The notes under the pieces were generated by a model. That model was not told the DNA's origin, did no database searches, and saw nothing but the letters and a program-made list of their open reading frames with translations. Positions 26,540 through 35,856 of a stretch of DNA of 64,000 nucleotides are shown in pieces (the first letter of the stretch is position 1; the number at the start of each line of letters is the position of its first letter). The position numbers and the translations under genes were made by a program. The DNA comes from UBA7957 sp965224675 (GTDB taxonomy: Bacteria; Pseudomonadota; Gammaproteobacteria; Granulosicoccales; Granulosicoccaceae): assembly GCA_965224675.1 (NCBI GenBank), contig CBDDAA010000004.1, forward strand, positions 1,488,001 to 1,552,000. The letters run 5' to 3'.

Positions 26540-27502
26540 CTAATCCTCGTTCTGAACCGAGGGTAGCCAATAGTCTTCAAATAAAGGCCATAGATTTTTT
26601 CTTCGTCCCGAAAAATCCGAAGTAATCACAATTACAACATCAAGCGTTGGCACGCAACAAATAATTTGACCACCAATCCCTCGTGCGCAGAAGGTGGCGT
26701 GTCCGTTCAACTGCCGTAACCACCATTGATAACCATATCCGGGTGTATGCGCAGTGGTTGATAACGCAACCCATGACTGTGGGATTACTTGCTGAGTGCC
26801 CCAATGGCCATTATTAAGGTACAACAAACCCATCTTGGCCATGCCAATGGGGGATAGCTCCAGTCCCCAACCTCCTGTTGTGTGGTTTTGTGCATTATGC
26901 GACCAATGATAATTAACAATGCCTAATGGTTCGAACAAGGTTTTCTTTGCAAATTCTTCAGCAGTCAATCCGGTGGTTGAGCTGATAATAACCGATAATA
27001 AATGCGAAACGGCGCTGTTGTATTGAAACTGACCGATCATGGATTTCTTAATAGGCAGGCGAAGAATAAAATCCACCCAATCGCTTTGTTGCATCATACG
27101 CTTTAACATGGGCTCGTTGCTCAATTTACCATCACGCCAAATAAATCCGGTTGTCATTGACAATAATTGATGCAAACTTAATTTGTTAATTTCAGCGTTG
27201 AGCTTTATATCAAGTAAACAGGATGATCCGAGTAACGTCGGTAACCTCTGCTGCACATTATTTATATAACCGTGCTCAATGGCTATACCAATCAATGAAG
27301 AAACAACGCTCTTAGTAACTGAATAGACGGGCTGAGGCGTTTCTAATGAGAATCGACAGTCGTAAACACGGGAGAAAACGAGCTTGCCTTTTTTCATAAT
27401 CAATACAGTATTAATCGTGTTAAAAGCACGCTGTATTTTTTCATCAGCCTGCCTTAGCAGTTTTTTGTTAATGCCAGCTTCAATGGATTTATAGGCTATC
27501 AT
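26540..27502 (-). CDS. Beta-lactamase-family serine hydrolase
   Basis: A 320-residue protein of the class C beta-lactamase/penicillin-binding fold. The SxxK motif is SVTK with Ser61 and Lys64; the second motif is YNS near residue 162. The third, usually HxG or KTG, is not obvious; RGIGGQ near residue 278 sits in its place. No signal peptide, so an intracellular esterase or peptidase is more likely than a true beta-lactamase. It lies 9 bases downstream of the UvrA-like gene on the same strand, forming an operon. Confidence 0.85.
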   Translation of the reverse strand: MIAYKSIEAGINKKLLRQADEKIQRAFNTINTVLIMKKGKLVFSRVYDCRFSLETPQPVYSVTKSVVSSLIGIAIEHGYINNVQQRLPTLLGSSCLLDIKLNAEINKLSLHQLLSMTTGFIWRDGKLSNEPMLKRMMQQSDWVDFILRLPIKKSMIGQFQYNSAVSHLLSVIISSTTGLTAEEFAKKTLFEPLGIVNYHWSHNAQNHTTGGWGLELSPIGMAKMGLLYLNNGHWGTQQVIPQSWVALSTTAHTPGYGYQWWLRQLNGHATFCARGIGGQIICCVPTLDVVIVITSDFSGRRKNLWPLFEDYWLPSVQNED

Positions 27503-27511
27503 TCTATCGCC

Positions 27512-29902
27512 TTATGCATTTTTTGCTGGAGTCAGAAAAGGGCCAATTAGCGATTTGGAATTGTTAAACAAAGTCAATGGCGAACCCTTGGCAATTACCT
27601 TACCGCCTTGATGGCCACTGCCTGGGCCTATTTCCAATAACCAATCGCAGTGCGACAATACATTTGGGTCATGCTCGATGATAATCACCGAATTATTTCG
27701 TGCGACCAACTCATCCAACAATACCAGTAGTTTGTCAATATCATAAAGACTAAGGCCGGTTGTAGGTTCATCCAAAACAAATAAGGTATGTTGATGTGTT
27801 TGTTGGCGGCCAATTTCTTTTGCCAGTTTAATTCTTTGTGCCTCGCCACCGCTCAATGTCGAAGTGGGTTGTCCCAAGGTGATATATCCCATACCTGTGC
27901 GTATCAAGATATCCAGCATGCGGGTAATGGGTTGATCATCGGTAAATAATTGTATCGCCTCAGCAGCGGTGAGTTGCAGTATTTCAGTAATGCAGTGCCC
28001 GCGAAAACGGATATCGAGAATATCTGTTTGATAGCGTTGTCCTTTGCACACTTCACATTCGTAGTTTACAAATGTACCACCCAGCCACATTCGGTGTTGC
28101 CCGTTACCTTGGCAGTGTTTACAGGCCCCGTGTGCATTAAACGAAAAATGTCCAGCACTATAACCCCGTTCTTTGGCGAGTGCTTGTCTGGCAAAACATT
28201 GCCTGATTCGACTCCAGATTCCCAGATAGGTTACAGGGTTGGAATTCGACCGCCTGCCAATGGGTGCCTGGCTGATTTCAGCACAGCGGTCGATTGTGCC
28301 CATCCCGGTTATCTGCTTTAATATTGATGTGGGTCTCGCAATATTTATCGATGGCGGTATAGCGTCATTGCTATCAGGTGTAACCGTATTACTATAATTA
28401 TGCAAAGCTGGCACCAATGTGTCAGCGATCAGTGAACTTTTTCCGCTACCAGAGACGCCTGCGACTCCGACCATCATCCGCAAAGGAATATTTACTGAAA
28501 TTGATTGCAGATTGTTGGTTTTTACCCCGCTCATTTTCAGTTGAGGTGTCGATGTTTTAATCGTTGCGTAAGCCGCTTTTACAGGCAGGCGCTGTTTCCC
28601 GGATAAATAGCTTCCGGTGATGGACTTTTTACAGCGCAGCAAACCGGCATAAGTACCCTGGTAGACGATTTCACCACCCTGTTTACCTGCCAATGGCCCA
28701 ATATCAATAATATATTCGGCAGCGGCAATCGAATTACCATCGTGCTCGACGACGATTAAAGCATTGCCTTGTGCTCTTAACGCTTGAAGTTTTTTCAACA
28801 ATGCGTGTTTTTCAATTTCATGCAGGCCAGCGGTGGGTTCATCGAAAATATACAGTAAGGATTCAATATCTGTTGTCAGGTACGACATTAGAAATAATCG
28901 CTGTAACTCACCACCGCTCAATGTAGGGATAGGGCGATACAATGTCAGATAGTCTAATTTAACCGCGATCAATTGATCGACGATGCCTGTGATTTTTTTG
29001 TACAGTATTTCACTTAAATCTGATTGATGGTTGCGACTTTTTTTAGTTAATTTTTGTAGCGATTGAAAAAATTTATCAAGTTGGTGGATTGTCATCTGCC
29101 CAAGTTCACCAATATGTTTACCATTGATCTTCACTGCTTTGGCTTCTTCACTGATGCGCAATCCAGTGCACGCAGAACAGGTTTCCACTAACAATGAATG
29201 ATTATTTTCTTTACCCCGAAGAAGCCTGCGTTGTAGATGCTCATGTAGCCCAGTACGATGAGAACCATCGGGATTTTGACCGTACAGCACAATATTTTGT
29301 ACACTCTCGGGCAATTTTTGAAAGGGTGTTGTCAGATCAAATTTATAACGTTCACTCATACGCAGGATGCGTTTTTTGAAAGCCGATTCGGCTAAGGCAT
29401 TTTGATACAATTGCACAACCGTTGTGGATTTATCAGGCAGTAAAACGGAAAAATCAAATGTAAACAAATAACCGCGGCCCTGGCATTGCAGGCACATCCC
29501 CATCGGCGAGTTAAAGGAAAAATGTGCGGTTGTAATTGCTTCATCAATGGATAATTGTCGATTAGAATAATCAGCGAATAACATACCCAGAAAATTTAGT
29601 AGTTTGGTTTTTGTGCCTACCACAGAACGTGGATTGCTTTGCCGAATGATGCTTTGTTTAATGGCCACAGCCGGACTCAATCCGGTTATCTGATCAAATC
29701 CGATATCCTCACCCAGAGCACTCAATATGCCAATCGCTTGCAGATAGCTTTTGCGTCCCGCTTCAAATAAGATATCAAATGCCAACGTGGATTTCCCCGA
29801 TCCGCTGACCCCGGTTATAACAACGAATTTGTCTTTTGGAAAAGTAATATCGATATTTTTTAAATTGTGTAATCTGGCGCGATGGATCGTAATGGATTTC
29901 AT
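27512..29902 (-). CDS. UvrA2-like ABC ATPase lacking the UvrB-binding domain
   Basis: A 796-residue UvrA paralogue with two ABC ATPase halves: Walker A GVSGSGKSTL (residues 31-40) and GVSGSGKSSL in the second half, signatures LSGGELQR and LSGGEAQR. Zinc-type cysteine pairs remain in CLQCQGRG, CKHCQGNG and CEVC. Between LFADYS and FSFNSP only about 15 residues remain, where E. coli UvrA (940 residues) has about 140 covering the UvrB-binding domain. It therefore belongs with UvrA2-type proteins, linked in other bacteria to tolerance of DNA-binding drugs, and should not load UvrB. Serine hydrolase gene follows; an AraC regulator is divergent 79 bases away and may control both. Confidence 0.88.
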   Translation of the reverse strand: MKSITIHRARLHNLKNIDITFPKDKFVVITGVSGSGKSTLAFDILFEAGRKSYLQAIGILSALGEDIGFDQITGLSPAVAIKQSIIRQSNPRSVVGTKTKLLNFLGMLFADYSNRQLSIDEAITTAHFSFNSPMGMCLQCQGRGYLFTFDFSVLLPDKSTTVVQLYQNALAESAFKKRILRMSERYKFDLTTPFQKLPESVQNIVLYGQNPDGSHRTGLHEHLQRRLLRGKENNHSLLVETCSACTGLRISEEAKAVKINGKHIGELGQMTIHQLDKFFQSLQKLTKKSRNHQSDLSEILYKKITGIVDQLIAVKLDYLTLYRPIPTLSGGELQRLFLMSYLTTDIESLLYIFDEPTAGLHEIEKHALLKKLQALRAQGNALIVVEHDGNSIAAAEYIIDIGPLAGKQGGEIVYQGTYAGLLRCKKSITGSYLSGKQRLPVKAAYATIKTSTPQLKMSGVKTNNLQSISVNIPLRMMVGVAGVSGSGKSSLIADTLVPALHNYSNTVTPDSNDAIPPSINIARPTSILKQITGMGTIDRCAEISQAPIGRRSNSNPVTYLGIWSRIRQCFARQALAKERGYSAGHFSFNAHGACKHCQGNGQHRMWLGGTFVNYECEVCKGQRYQTDILDIRFRGHCITEILQLTAAEAIQLFTDDQPITRMLDILIRTGMGYITLGQPTSTLSGGEAQRIKLAKEIGRQQTHQHTLFVLDEPTTGLSLYDIDKLLVLLDELVARNNSVIIIEHDPNVLSHCDWLLEIGPGSGHQGGKVIAKGSPLTLFNNSKSLIGPFLTPAKNA

Positions 29903-29981
29903 AATGATTGAATTTAATTTATGTTCCAGTTATTAACAAGAGCTAACAAGCAAAAATTGACGACTAACGTCTACCGGGTTA

Positions 29982-30785
29982 GTGTCGAACATTGCCATAG
30001 AGGATATAAATCCATGCCCATTACCCACGAAACTCGTTGAATCCGGTAATAATGTGAATCTAACACTAGACTTTCGCAGTTATCACAGTGATCGCTGTTG
30101 TCATCAGCATGATTTTCATCAGATGGTATTACCGCTGACTGGATGTATGGAGATGGAAGTTGGCGACGTCAACTGTGATGTTATGTCTGGCCAGATCGCA
30201 ATCATTCCGGCAGGTACTAAGCATAGTTTTTCAGTCCGAGGTAATAATCGTTTTATCGTCGCGGATGTGCCTGTAGCGCTTGCCACAAAATTAGTGAATT
30301 TACCTCCATTTATTAATATGGACGAGGGGCTACGTCATTATGTATTGTTTTTGCAGCATGCATTAAAGCAACAGGCATCCTATCAAACTAACAGTCACAA
30401 TCAGCGGCAGATGCTGTTTCTATTAACGCAGCTATTAACTCAACGATATGGTGAAGTACAGAAAATAGACAAGCGTATTGAAATCGCTCGTCACTATCTG
30501 GATAATCGGCTTGACAAGCCGGTTACATTGTCAGAGGTGGCGTTACTATCCAATCTTAGCATTCGGCAATTGACGACATTGTTTCGCCGTTATTTTGGTC
30601 AATCGCCCCAGCAATACCTACTTGAGCAACGCATGCAACTGGCTTGGCGTCTTCTGAGTCACGCGCCGATAAGTGTTCAGGTGGTTGCTGAACGGTGCGG
30701 ATACAGTAATCTGTCTGCTTTTAGCACGCGTTTCTCCAAACACTTTGGTTGTGCGCCTAGCTGCCTACGCAACAATTCCACCTGA
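29982..30785 (+). CDS. AraC-family transcriptional regulator
   Basis: A 267-residue protein beginning at GTG. Residues 35-90 form a cupin-like sensor (HQHDFHQMVLPLTG, then GQIAIIPAGTKHSF). Residues 165-265 are two helix-turn-helix motifs of the AraC type (LSEVALLSNLSIRQLTTLFRR, then VAERCGYSNLSAFSTRF). It is divergent from the uvrA-like/serine hydrolase operon with 79 bases between starts, the usual setting for a regulator and its target. Inducer unknown. Confidence 0.88.
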   Translation: MSNIAIEDINPCPLPTKLVESGNNVNLTLDFRSYHSDRCCHQHDFHQMVLPLTGCMEMEVGDVNCDVMSGQIAIIPAGTKHSFSVRGNNRFIVADVPVALATKLVNLPPFINMDEGLRHYVLFLQHALKQQASYQTNSHNQRQMLFLLTQLLTQRYGEVQKIDKRIEIARHYLDNRLDKPVTLSEVALLSNLSIRQLTTLFRRYFGQSPQQYLLEQRMQLAWRLLSHAPISVQVVAERCGYSNLSAFSTRFSKHFGCAPSCLRNNST

Positions 30786-30879
30786 TCAACAAACATCAAT
30801 TCCTGCCTGACAAAGAATACTCGTCGGATTTGTTTTATCCTGCCAGTTTTCCTGAGTACACAAAGTAACGGAGATAAAA

Positions 30880-31602
30880 ATGAAAATTACTCAATTCAAA
30901 GCCCTGACCTTTGACGTTTACGGCACACTGATTGATTGGGAAAGCGGTATGGTGGCGGGCCTGAAAATGCTGACAGACAAGGTTGAGCAGGAACTAAGTC
31001 GCATTGAAATACTGGAAGCGCATGCGCGTCACGAGTCATCTCAACAGTTGCAGACACCCAGTATGCGTTATCAGGATGTATTGTCGATTGTATATCGCCG
31101 TCTCGCAGAGCAATGGGGGGTTGAGGCATCCTGGGAGGAATGTTTGGTCTATGGTCAAACGGTAAAAAACTGGCCTGTATTTTCAGATTCTGCCGAAGCA
31201 CTACAATACCTGAAACAGCATTTTAAGCTGGTGGTATTGTCCAATGTTGACAATGATTCGTTCAGCGACAGTAATAAAAAACTGGGTGTTGATTTCGATG
31301 CGATCTACACGGCACAAGATGTCGGCGCCTACAAGCCGGCGGATAGAAATTTTGAATATATGTTAGACAAGATCAGCGCGATTGGTGTGGATAGGACAGA
31401 GATTTTGCATACGGCCGAGAGCATGTTTCATGATCACGCGCCAGCCAATAAATACAATCTGGGTTGCTGTCATATTTATCGCCGTCATCAGCAAAAAGGC
31501 TTTGGTGCAACTATGATTCCTGAGAATATGCCGACTGTTCAGTTCCAGTTTAACAGTATGGAAGAAATGGCGCAGGCAGTGCGAGAGGAATTACAGGAAT
31601 AG
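30880..31602 (+). CDS. Haloacid dehalogenase type II-like hydrolase
   Basis: A 240-residue HAD enzyme. The nucleophile motif is LTFDVYGTLIDWE (Asp12), the second motif LSNVDN, the lysine motif YKPADRNF, and the acidic end HTAESMFHDHAPA. This layout matches 2-haloacid dehalogenases and their close phosphatase relatives. A good ribosome site (GGAGATAAAA) precedes the ATG. It is probably a single gene. True dehalogenation is not shown by sequence alone. Confidence 0.85.
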   Translation: MKITQFKALTFDVYGTLIDWESGMVAGLKMLTDKVEQELSRIEILEAHARHESSQQLQTPSMRYQDVLSIVYRRLAEQWGVEASWEECLVYGQTVKNWPVFSDSAEALQYLKQHFKLVVLSNVDNDSFSDSNKKLGVDFDAIYTAQDVGAYKPADRNFEYMLDKISAIGVDRTEILHTAESMFHDHAPANKYNLGCCHIYRRHQQKGFGATMIPENMPTVQFQFNSMEEMAQAVREELQE

Positions 31603-31726
31603 CCTCTGCTCACACGCCCCTGACCTACGTCCTTGTAGGGCACACCGCACTAGAATCGCTTAAGAAGTATTCGTACACTGTGAGAGAATTCATTTCGCAT
31701 GCATACTTCAGTTAAGCATTAGTCTA

Positions 31727-32104
31727 TTAGCAATTTGCTGCGCTGGTTTGGATTTCAGTACCGAACCCAATTTTATTCTCATCGGGGTCTTTAATGGCAA
31801 AGTCGCGTATACCATATTCACGGTTTCCTATGGGGCAGTAGAAATCCACATCGGCTTTAACCAACGCATTATATAATTCGTCGATTTCGTCAAAGACAGT
31901 GTACATATTTCCATGACTCGTATTATTTTTGTAAGGGTAGCCTGAACTTATATGCAAATATGCATCACCCAGGCTTAATCTCGCATACGAAAATGGCTCA
32001 CCAAATTTAAAATCAACCGCAAAACCAAGCTGATTTGTAAAAAAATCAATCGATCTTTCTACATTGGTGACATGAAAAACGGTATGATTTGTTATTGCTT
32101 TCAT
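31727..32104 (-). CDS. VOC-family (glyoxalase/bleomycin-resistance-like) protein
   Basis: I set the start at the ATG at 32104 behind AGGG, giving 125 residues; an upstream start would add an unrelated 23. The sequence has one VOC domain: NHTVFHVTNVERSIDFFTNQLGF at the start and IRDFAIKDPDENKIGFGTE at the end, the last with the typical DPD-N pattern. Most members bind a metal and act on a vicinal oxygen, or bind drugs. It lies 101 bases downstream of a second VOC gene on the same strand. Confidence 0.82.
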   Translation of the reverse strand: MKAITNHTVFHVTNVERSIDFFTNQLGFAVDFKFGEPFSYARLSLGDAYLHISSGYPYKNNTSHGNMYTVFDEIDELYNALVKADVDFYCPIGNREYGIRDFAIKDPDENKIGFGTEIQTSAANC

Positions 32105-32205
32105 GATTACCCTGTTAATTAATAACGGCCCCGCCCCTAATACAATAGCTTTTGTTAACGATCTGCTTAACAACTTCCGTGATGAGCAGTGAGTATAGTC
32201 AAATG

Positions 32206-32577
32206 TCAGCGATGTTGATCAATGAGGATTTGATTCCCGTCAGGGTCAGTTAACGTGAGACTCGCCGGGCCGCTTGTTTGCACATCAGCTTCACTGGTGA
32301 GTGTAATGCCTCGCTTTTTCAGTTCGTTTTGAATGTCCCGTATATCAGTGAATGAGTCAAGTTCTTTGCCTTTCTGATCCCATCCGGGATTGAAAGTAAG
32401 TATATTTTTTTCAAACATGCCTTGGAAAAGGCCCAGTACATGATCGCCGTTTTTTAATATCAGCCAGTTTTGCTCCTCATCTCCACCCAATTCTTCGAAG
32501 CCTAGTTTTTTGTAAAAATCTCTTGAAGCGTAGATATCTTTCACAGCAAGACTGACTGAAAATGATCCTAAATTCAT
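32206..32577 (-). CDS. VOC-family protein
   Basis: A 123-residue protein with a single VOC domain (FSVSLAVKDIYASRDFYKKLGF at the start, LTLTDPDGNQILIDQH at the end). The histidine expected at the first metal position is Ser here, so it may bind ligand without a metal. Paired with the VOC gene downstream. Function unknown. Confidence 0.82.
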   Translation of the reverse strand: MNLGSFSVSLAVKDIYASRDFYKKLGFEELGGDEEQNWLILKNGDHVLGLFQGMFEKNILTFNPGWDQKGKELDSFTDIRDIQNELKKRGITLTSEADVQTSGPASLTLTDPDGNQILIDQHR

Positions 32578-32858
32578 GACACTCCCCCCTAATTTCAGAA
32601 ATATTCGTAAGCAGTATACTCAATAAGGATGAAACAAGAAATTACCTGATTGTATCTGCCGGCAAAGCTAAATTTTTTTGGTTCTCGTCAAACCCAGCAG
32701 TTAATCATCCTCGGTTCGCCTATACTTATATTTTCTACGAAACACCACATCTGATTGGAAGCGTGCTTATTCTACAAATAGCCATGCTTACTCAAAAATG
32801 AATTAAGGTGTCTACAATTACGTGCCATATAATAACTAAGTACAGGGAGTTATAGTGC

Positions 32859-32900
32859 TTGACAAAAATACTATTTGTATTACTATTTGTATTACAAATT
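32859..32900 (+). promoter_or_regulatory. Promoter and tandem-repeat operator of the toxin-antitoxin operon
   Basis: TTGACA at 32859-32864 and TACTAT at 32881-32886, 16 bases apart, form a good sigma-70 promoter. Over it lie two perfect 12-bp units TACTATTTGTAT (32869-32880 and 32881-32892), followed by TACAAATT, which inverts the core ATTTGTA. Ribbon-helix-helix antitoxins bind such tandem sites, so this is probably the autoregulation site. AAGGAA before the ATG is the ribosome site. Confidence 0.7.
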
Positions 32901-32914
32901 GAAGGAAATTAACC

Positions 32915-33151
32915 ATGATCACACTAAGACTGGACCCCCTATTGGAGCGTTCAGTAAAAACTGCGGCTGAGCAATTGGGGATCAGCAAATCAGAGCTAAT
33001 ACGGGAAAGCATTGCTGAGTATATTGCTAAATTAGACAAGCCGTCTGCCTGGGAACTCGGCGGTGATGTTTTTGGCAAGCATGCAAGTGGCTCCGGTGAT
33101 TTGTCCCGCAACAGAAAGAGCCTGATTAAAAATAAAATCAAACAGAAATAA
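32915..33151 (+). CDS. Ribbon-helix-helix antitoxin
   Basis: A 78-residue protein. Residues 1-40 (ITLRLDPLLERSVKTAAEQLG, then SKSELIRESIAEYI) are a CopG/RHH DNA-binding unit; the C-terminal 35 residues are basic and polar and should wrap the toxin. The stop codon overlaps the start of the PIN toxin gene by one base (TAATG), the usual coupling in type II systems. Confidence 0.88.
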   Translation: MITLRLDPLLERSVKTAAEQLGISKSELIRESIAEYIAKLDKPSAWELGGDVFGKHASGSGDLSRNRKSLIKNKIKQK

Positions 33152-33561
33152 TGAAAAAAATCTTGATCGACTCCGGTCCGCTGATTGCTTTGTTTGATAG
33201 CGATGATAAGTATCATGTTGCATCTACTGATTTTTTAAAAAACAATCAATACGAACTGGTGACCACGCTTGCATCAATCACTGAGGTGTTGCATTTGCTG
33301 GATTTTAGCCGAGCCGCACAAATTGATTTTCTGGGCTGGGTTAAAGCCGGTGCATTAACACTTGAATCGATCAATGTGTGTGATCTGCACAGAATTGAGG
33401 CATTGATTAAGAAATATTCTGATTTGCCTATGGATTTTGCAGATGCCTGTTTGGTGTATCTTGGCGAGAAACTCAATATCCACGAAGTAGCGACCATCGA
33501 CAGGGATTTTAGTATTTATCGGTTGAAGGGTAAAAAGTCTTTTATCACATTGATTACTTAG
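33151..33561 (+). CDS. PIN-domain toxin (ribonuclease)
   Basis: A 136-residue PIN protein. Acidic metal ligands are visible: Asp7 in LIDSGPLIAL, Glu44 in TEVLHLL, Asp95 and Asp99 in MDFADACLV, and Asp117 in TIDRDF. PIN toxins cut specific RNAs when the antitoxin is lost. It is translationally coupled to the RHH gene and the pair forms an independent unit. Confidence 0.88.
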   Translation: MKKILIDSGPLIALFDSDDKYHVASTDFLKNNQYELVTTLASITEVLHLLDFSRAAQIDFLGWVKAGALTLESINVCDLHRIEALIKKYSDLPMDFADACLVYLGEKLNIHEVATIDRDFSIYRLKGKKSFITLIT

Positions 33562-33797
33562 GGGCGGTACTCATTTTCCACCCAGCGGCGTTGTCCTCGC
33601 TTATGTGAGCCGGTCTTTGTATGAATCACTACACCTGCGTTGCAGGTGGTTTGTCCGCAAGAAGACGTTGACCGGAAAAGTTTTGATACGGCGAAAGGCA
33701 AAAAAACCGTGCAACAATGGCAGAGGCTTATCTGATCGTATAGAACGTATTTGTGGATAGAGTGAATTTAATACGTATAAACTGAGAGTTATTTATT
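33562..33797. repeat. Intergenic region with dispersed repeat copy 2 and a hairpin
   Basis: Bases 33616-33634 (TTTGTATGAATCACTACAC, shifted by one) are the second copy of the 19-bp repeat seen at 18346 and 62549. It is followed by a 7-bp stem, CACCTGC and GCAGGTG, with a 3-base loop. Just upstream, GGCGTTGTCCTCGCTTATGTG resembles part of the nested element at 62.6 kb. No gene is visible. Confidence 0.5.
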
Positions 33798-34421
33798 ATG
33801 CATGAATATAGTTTTTTAATCGGTGTGGCGGTTACATTAATGGTGGCTTTGCTCAGCCCTGGCCCCAGTTTTTTATTTGTGGCGAGAACTGCAGTTGCTG
33901 ATTCGCGATCAAACGGTCTTGCCGTAGCCCTTGGCCTTGCTACGGGTAGTGCAATTTTCGCAATAATCGCCTCATTGGGTTTATATGTGGTTTTAGAAAC
34001 GGTGCCTTGGTTATACGTGTTTTTGAAGACAGTGGGTGGCCTGTACCTTTGTTACATTGCTTATAAAATTTGGATAAATGCGAGAACACCACTTCTTAAT
34101 AAAGGTGAGAGCATTAGCCATCAGCCATCGCTGCAAAAATCTTTTTTATCCGGTTTGTTTGTACAATTAAGCAATCCAAAAACAGCTATTGTATTTGCAA
34201 GTATCTTTGCCGCATTTCTTCCGTCAGTTATTCCTGAATATGCCTATGTGTTTTTAGCGGCCATCTCTTTTACGCTCGCTGGCGGATGGTATGGCGTAGT
34301 TGCCGTTTTATTATCAGCCGAGAGACCAAGACGTGTATACGCCTCGTTTAAGCACATTATTGATCGTATAGCGGGTGGTGTTATGGCTGCATTGGGTATT
34401 AAGTTAGTTTCAAACCACTAG
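33798..34421 (+). CDS. LysE/RhtB-family exporter
   Basis: A 207-residue membrane protein with six hydrophobic segments. The start SFLIGVAVTLMVALLSPGPSFLFVART holds the family's SPGP motif, and GLYLCYIAYKIW is the typical third segment. Members export amino acids or homoserine lactones; the substrate is unknown. It is monocistronic and faces the convergent gene ending at 34438, 16 bases away. Confidence 0.9.
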   Translation: MHEYSFLIGVAVTLMVALLSPGPSFLFVARTAVADSRSNGLAVALGLATGSAIFAIIASLGLYVVLETVPWLYVFLKTVGGLYLCYIAYKIWINARTPLLNKGESISHQPSLQKSFLSGLFVQLSNPKTAIVFASIFAAFLPSVIPEYAYVFLAAISFTLAGGWYGVVAVLLSAERPRRVYASFKHIIDRIAGGVMAALGIKLVSNH

Positions 34422-34437
34422 TATATCGGCCAGGCTA

Positions 34438-35856
34438 TTAGTAATTCATCAAGGCAGCCAACGAATCGTCCAGATCATTATTGCCTCTCTTTGCTCGCTG
34501 TTTATTCAAATTACTGTCTTTAGAGACAGTGTTTAAGGCGTCTGTATTTATTATTGGTTTTTCAGGCCCCGATGATTCTTCTGCCGTACTTGTGCTAAAT
34601 TGATAGCCAGGGTGTGATGCTCTGATTTGCAAACGGCAATTCTCGGGTATATCGTGAAATACATACAAGCCATTTTTATCGCTTTCACATGTGCCAAATT
34701 GGCCAGCATCAAGTCGTACACCAGCAATGGGTAATCCATTATGGGTGATTTTCCCGGATACTCTCGATAACTTCAATGTTGTTATGCTGATATCCCTGTT
34801 TTGTGTGAGAATTCCATTGAGCGCTTCATGTTCGTGTAATCTGTAACCATTTAACTCCACCTGAATTTCATAACGAGAGCCTTCGAGGACATCGGTAAAT
34901 ACAAAATACCCATCCGCATCTGTTTGACATTTACCCAGCATACCGGCATTGATAGTAATGTTTTTCAACGCTGTGTTTTGATGGGTTATGCGCCCTGATA
35001 TCGTCAGGAGTTTAAGAACACTAAAATCCAGATCGAGTAGATTCTCTTCACCGACAAAATTGTTAAATAAAAGCTGCGTGTCAGTTGGGTCAGTTGGAAC
35101 GGGTGAATGAGCTGGTTTTTTCTGCTTACTGCCAGAGGTGCAGATTTTTTCGGTAGGCAGATTGATTACATTGTTTGCCAACGAGTCAATTGTAGTGGAA
35201 GTTATTTTGTTTTGAGGGTTGGGTTTCTGCTTAGTGGAGTTTGCAGCGGCAGGTGTTAGATGGGTGAACTCAAATGTTTTTGGCTCCACATCTTGAAGCG
35301 AACTTTGTTCTCTCTTTAGATCGATACTATCGGATTTGAACTCATCTGTTCTGATCCCACGGTCACTGTGGTTATTGGTCGTCAGGTTTCTTTCCCCAGA
35401 ACTGAGTGAAAGTTCCTCAAGGTTGAAAGATTGCAGATCTAATTTTGGATTATCACAATTGATAGGTAACGAGCTTTTGTTTTGTGGCTCATATTGCAGC
35501 GTTGATTGTAGCGTCGAACCTAGCCGAGCACGTATCTGATAGTCCCCCATTCTGATTTTACTGTTTTCGTTGATGTTAACACTTTCACCACTGTGAATTT
35601 CTGCTCCATCAACTTCAAGAGGTTTGGAATTGCAGCCTGCTCTGAAAATTAATTGCTGGGCGCTGTCATTGGGGTTCCAGGACTGCACCATTTTTGCTCG
35701 ACAGCCCTTTAATTTCTCAGCTTTAAGCTTTATCTGATCGGTTTGCAGATGTCCAATATTGATCTCGCTCTCATTGCTTGATAACCGCGATATCTCATCT
35801 TGATCACTCGTGTTTTTACTGCTTATCAGTAGTTCGATTTCCATTGTGGTGTCCAT
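34438..35856 (-). CDS. Protein with FHA-like start and two Cna-B-like repeats
   Basis: A 472-residue protein starting at ATG behind AAGGAA. Residues 1-115 resemble an FHA-type sandwich (INIGHLQTDQIKL, then DGAEIHSGESVNI and IRMGDYQIRARL), without a clear phosphothreonine site. Residues 120-280 are low-complexity, polar. Residues about 287-450 hold two tandem Cna-B/carboxypeptidase-regulatory repeats: SGRITHQNTALKNITINAG and SGKITHNGLPIAGVRLDAG, each with a DADGYFVF or DKNGLYVF strand. No signal peptide, which is odd for Cna-B repeats. It is divergent from the RND operon, 538 bases away. Function unknown. Confidence 0.6.
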   Translation of the reverse strand: MDTTMEIELLISSKNTSDQDEISRLSSNESEINIGHLQTDQIKLKAEKLKGCRAKMVQSWNPNDSAQQLIFRAGCNSKPLEVDGAEIHSGESVNINENSKIRMGDYQIRARLGSTLQSTLQYEPQNKSSLPINCDNPKLDLQSFNLEELSLSSGERNLTTNNHSDRGIRTDEFKSDSIDLKREQSSLQDVEPKTFEFTHLTPAAANSTKQKPNPQNKITSTTIDSLANNVINLPTEKICTSGSKQKKPAHSPVPTDPTDTQLLFNNFVGEENLLDLDFSVLKLLTISGRITHQNTALKNITINAGMLGKCQTDADGYFVFTDVLEGSRYEIQVELNGYRLHEHEALNGILTQNRDISITTLKLSRVSGKITHNGLPIAGVRLDAGQFGTCESDKNGLYVFHDIPENCRLQIRASHPGYQFSTSTAEESSGPEKPIINTDALNTVSKDSNLNKQRAKRGNNDLDDSLAALMNY

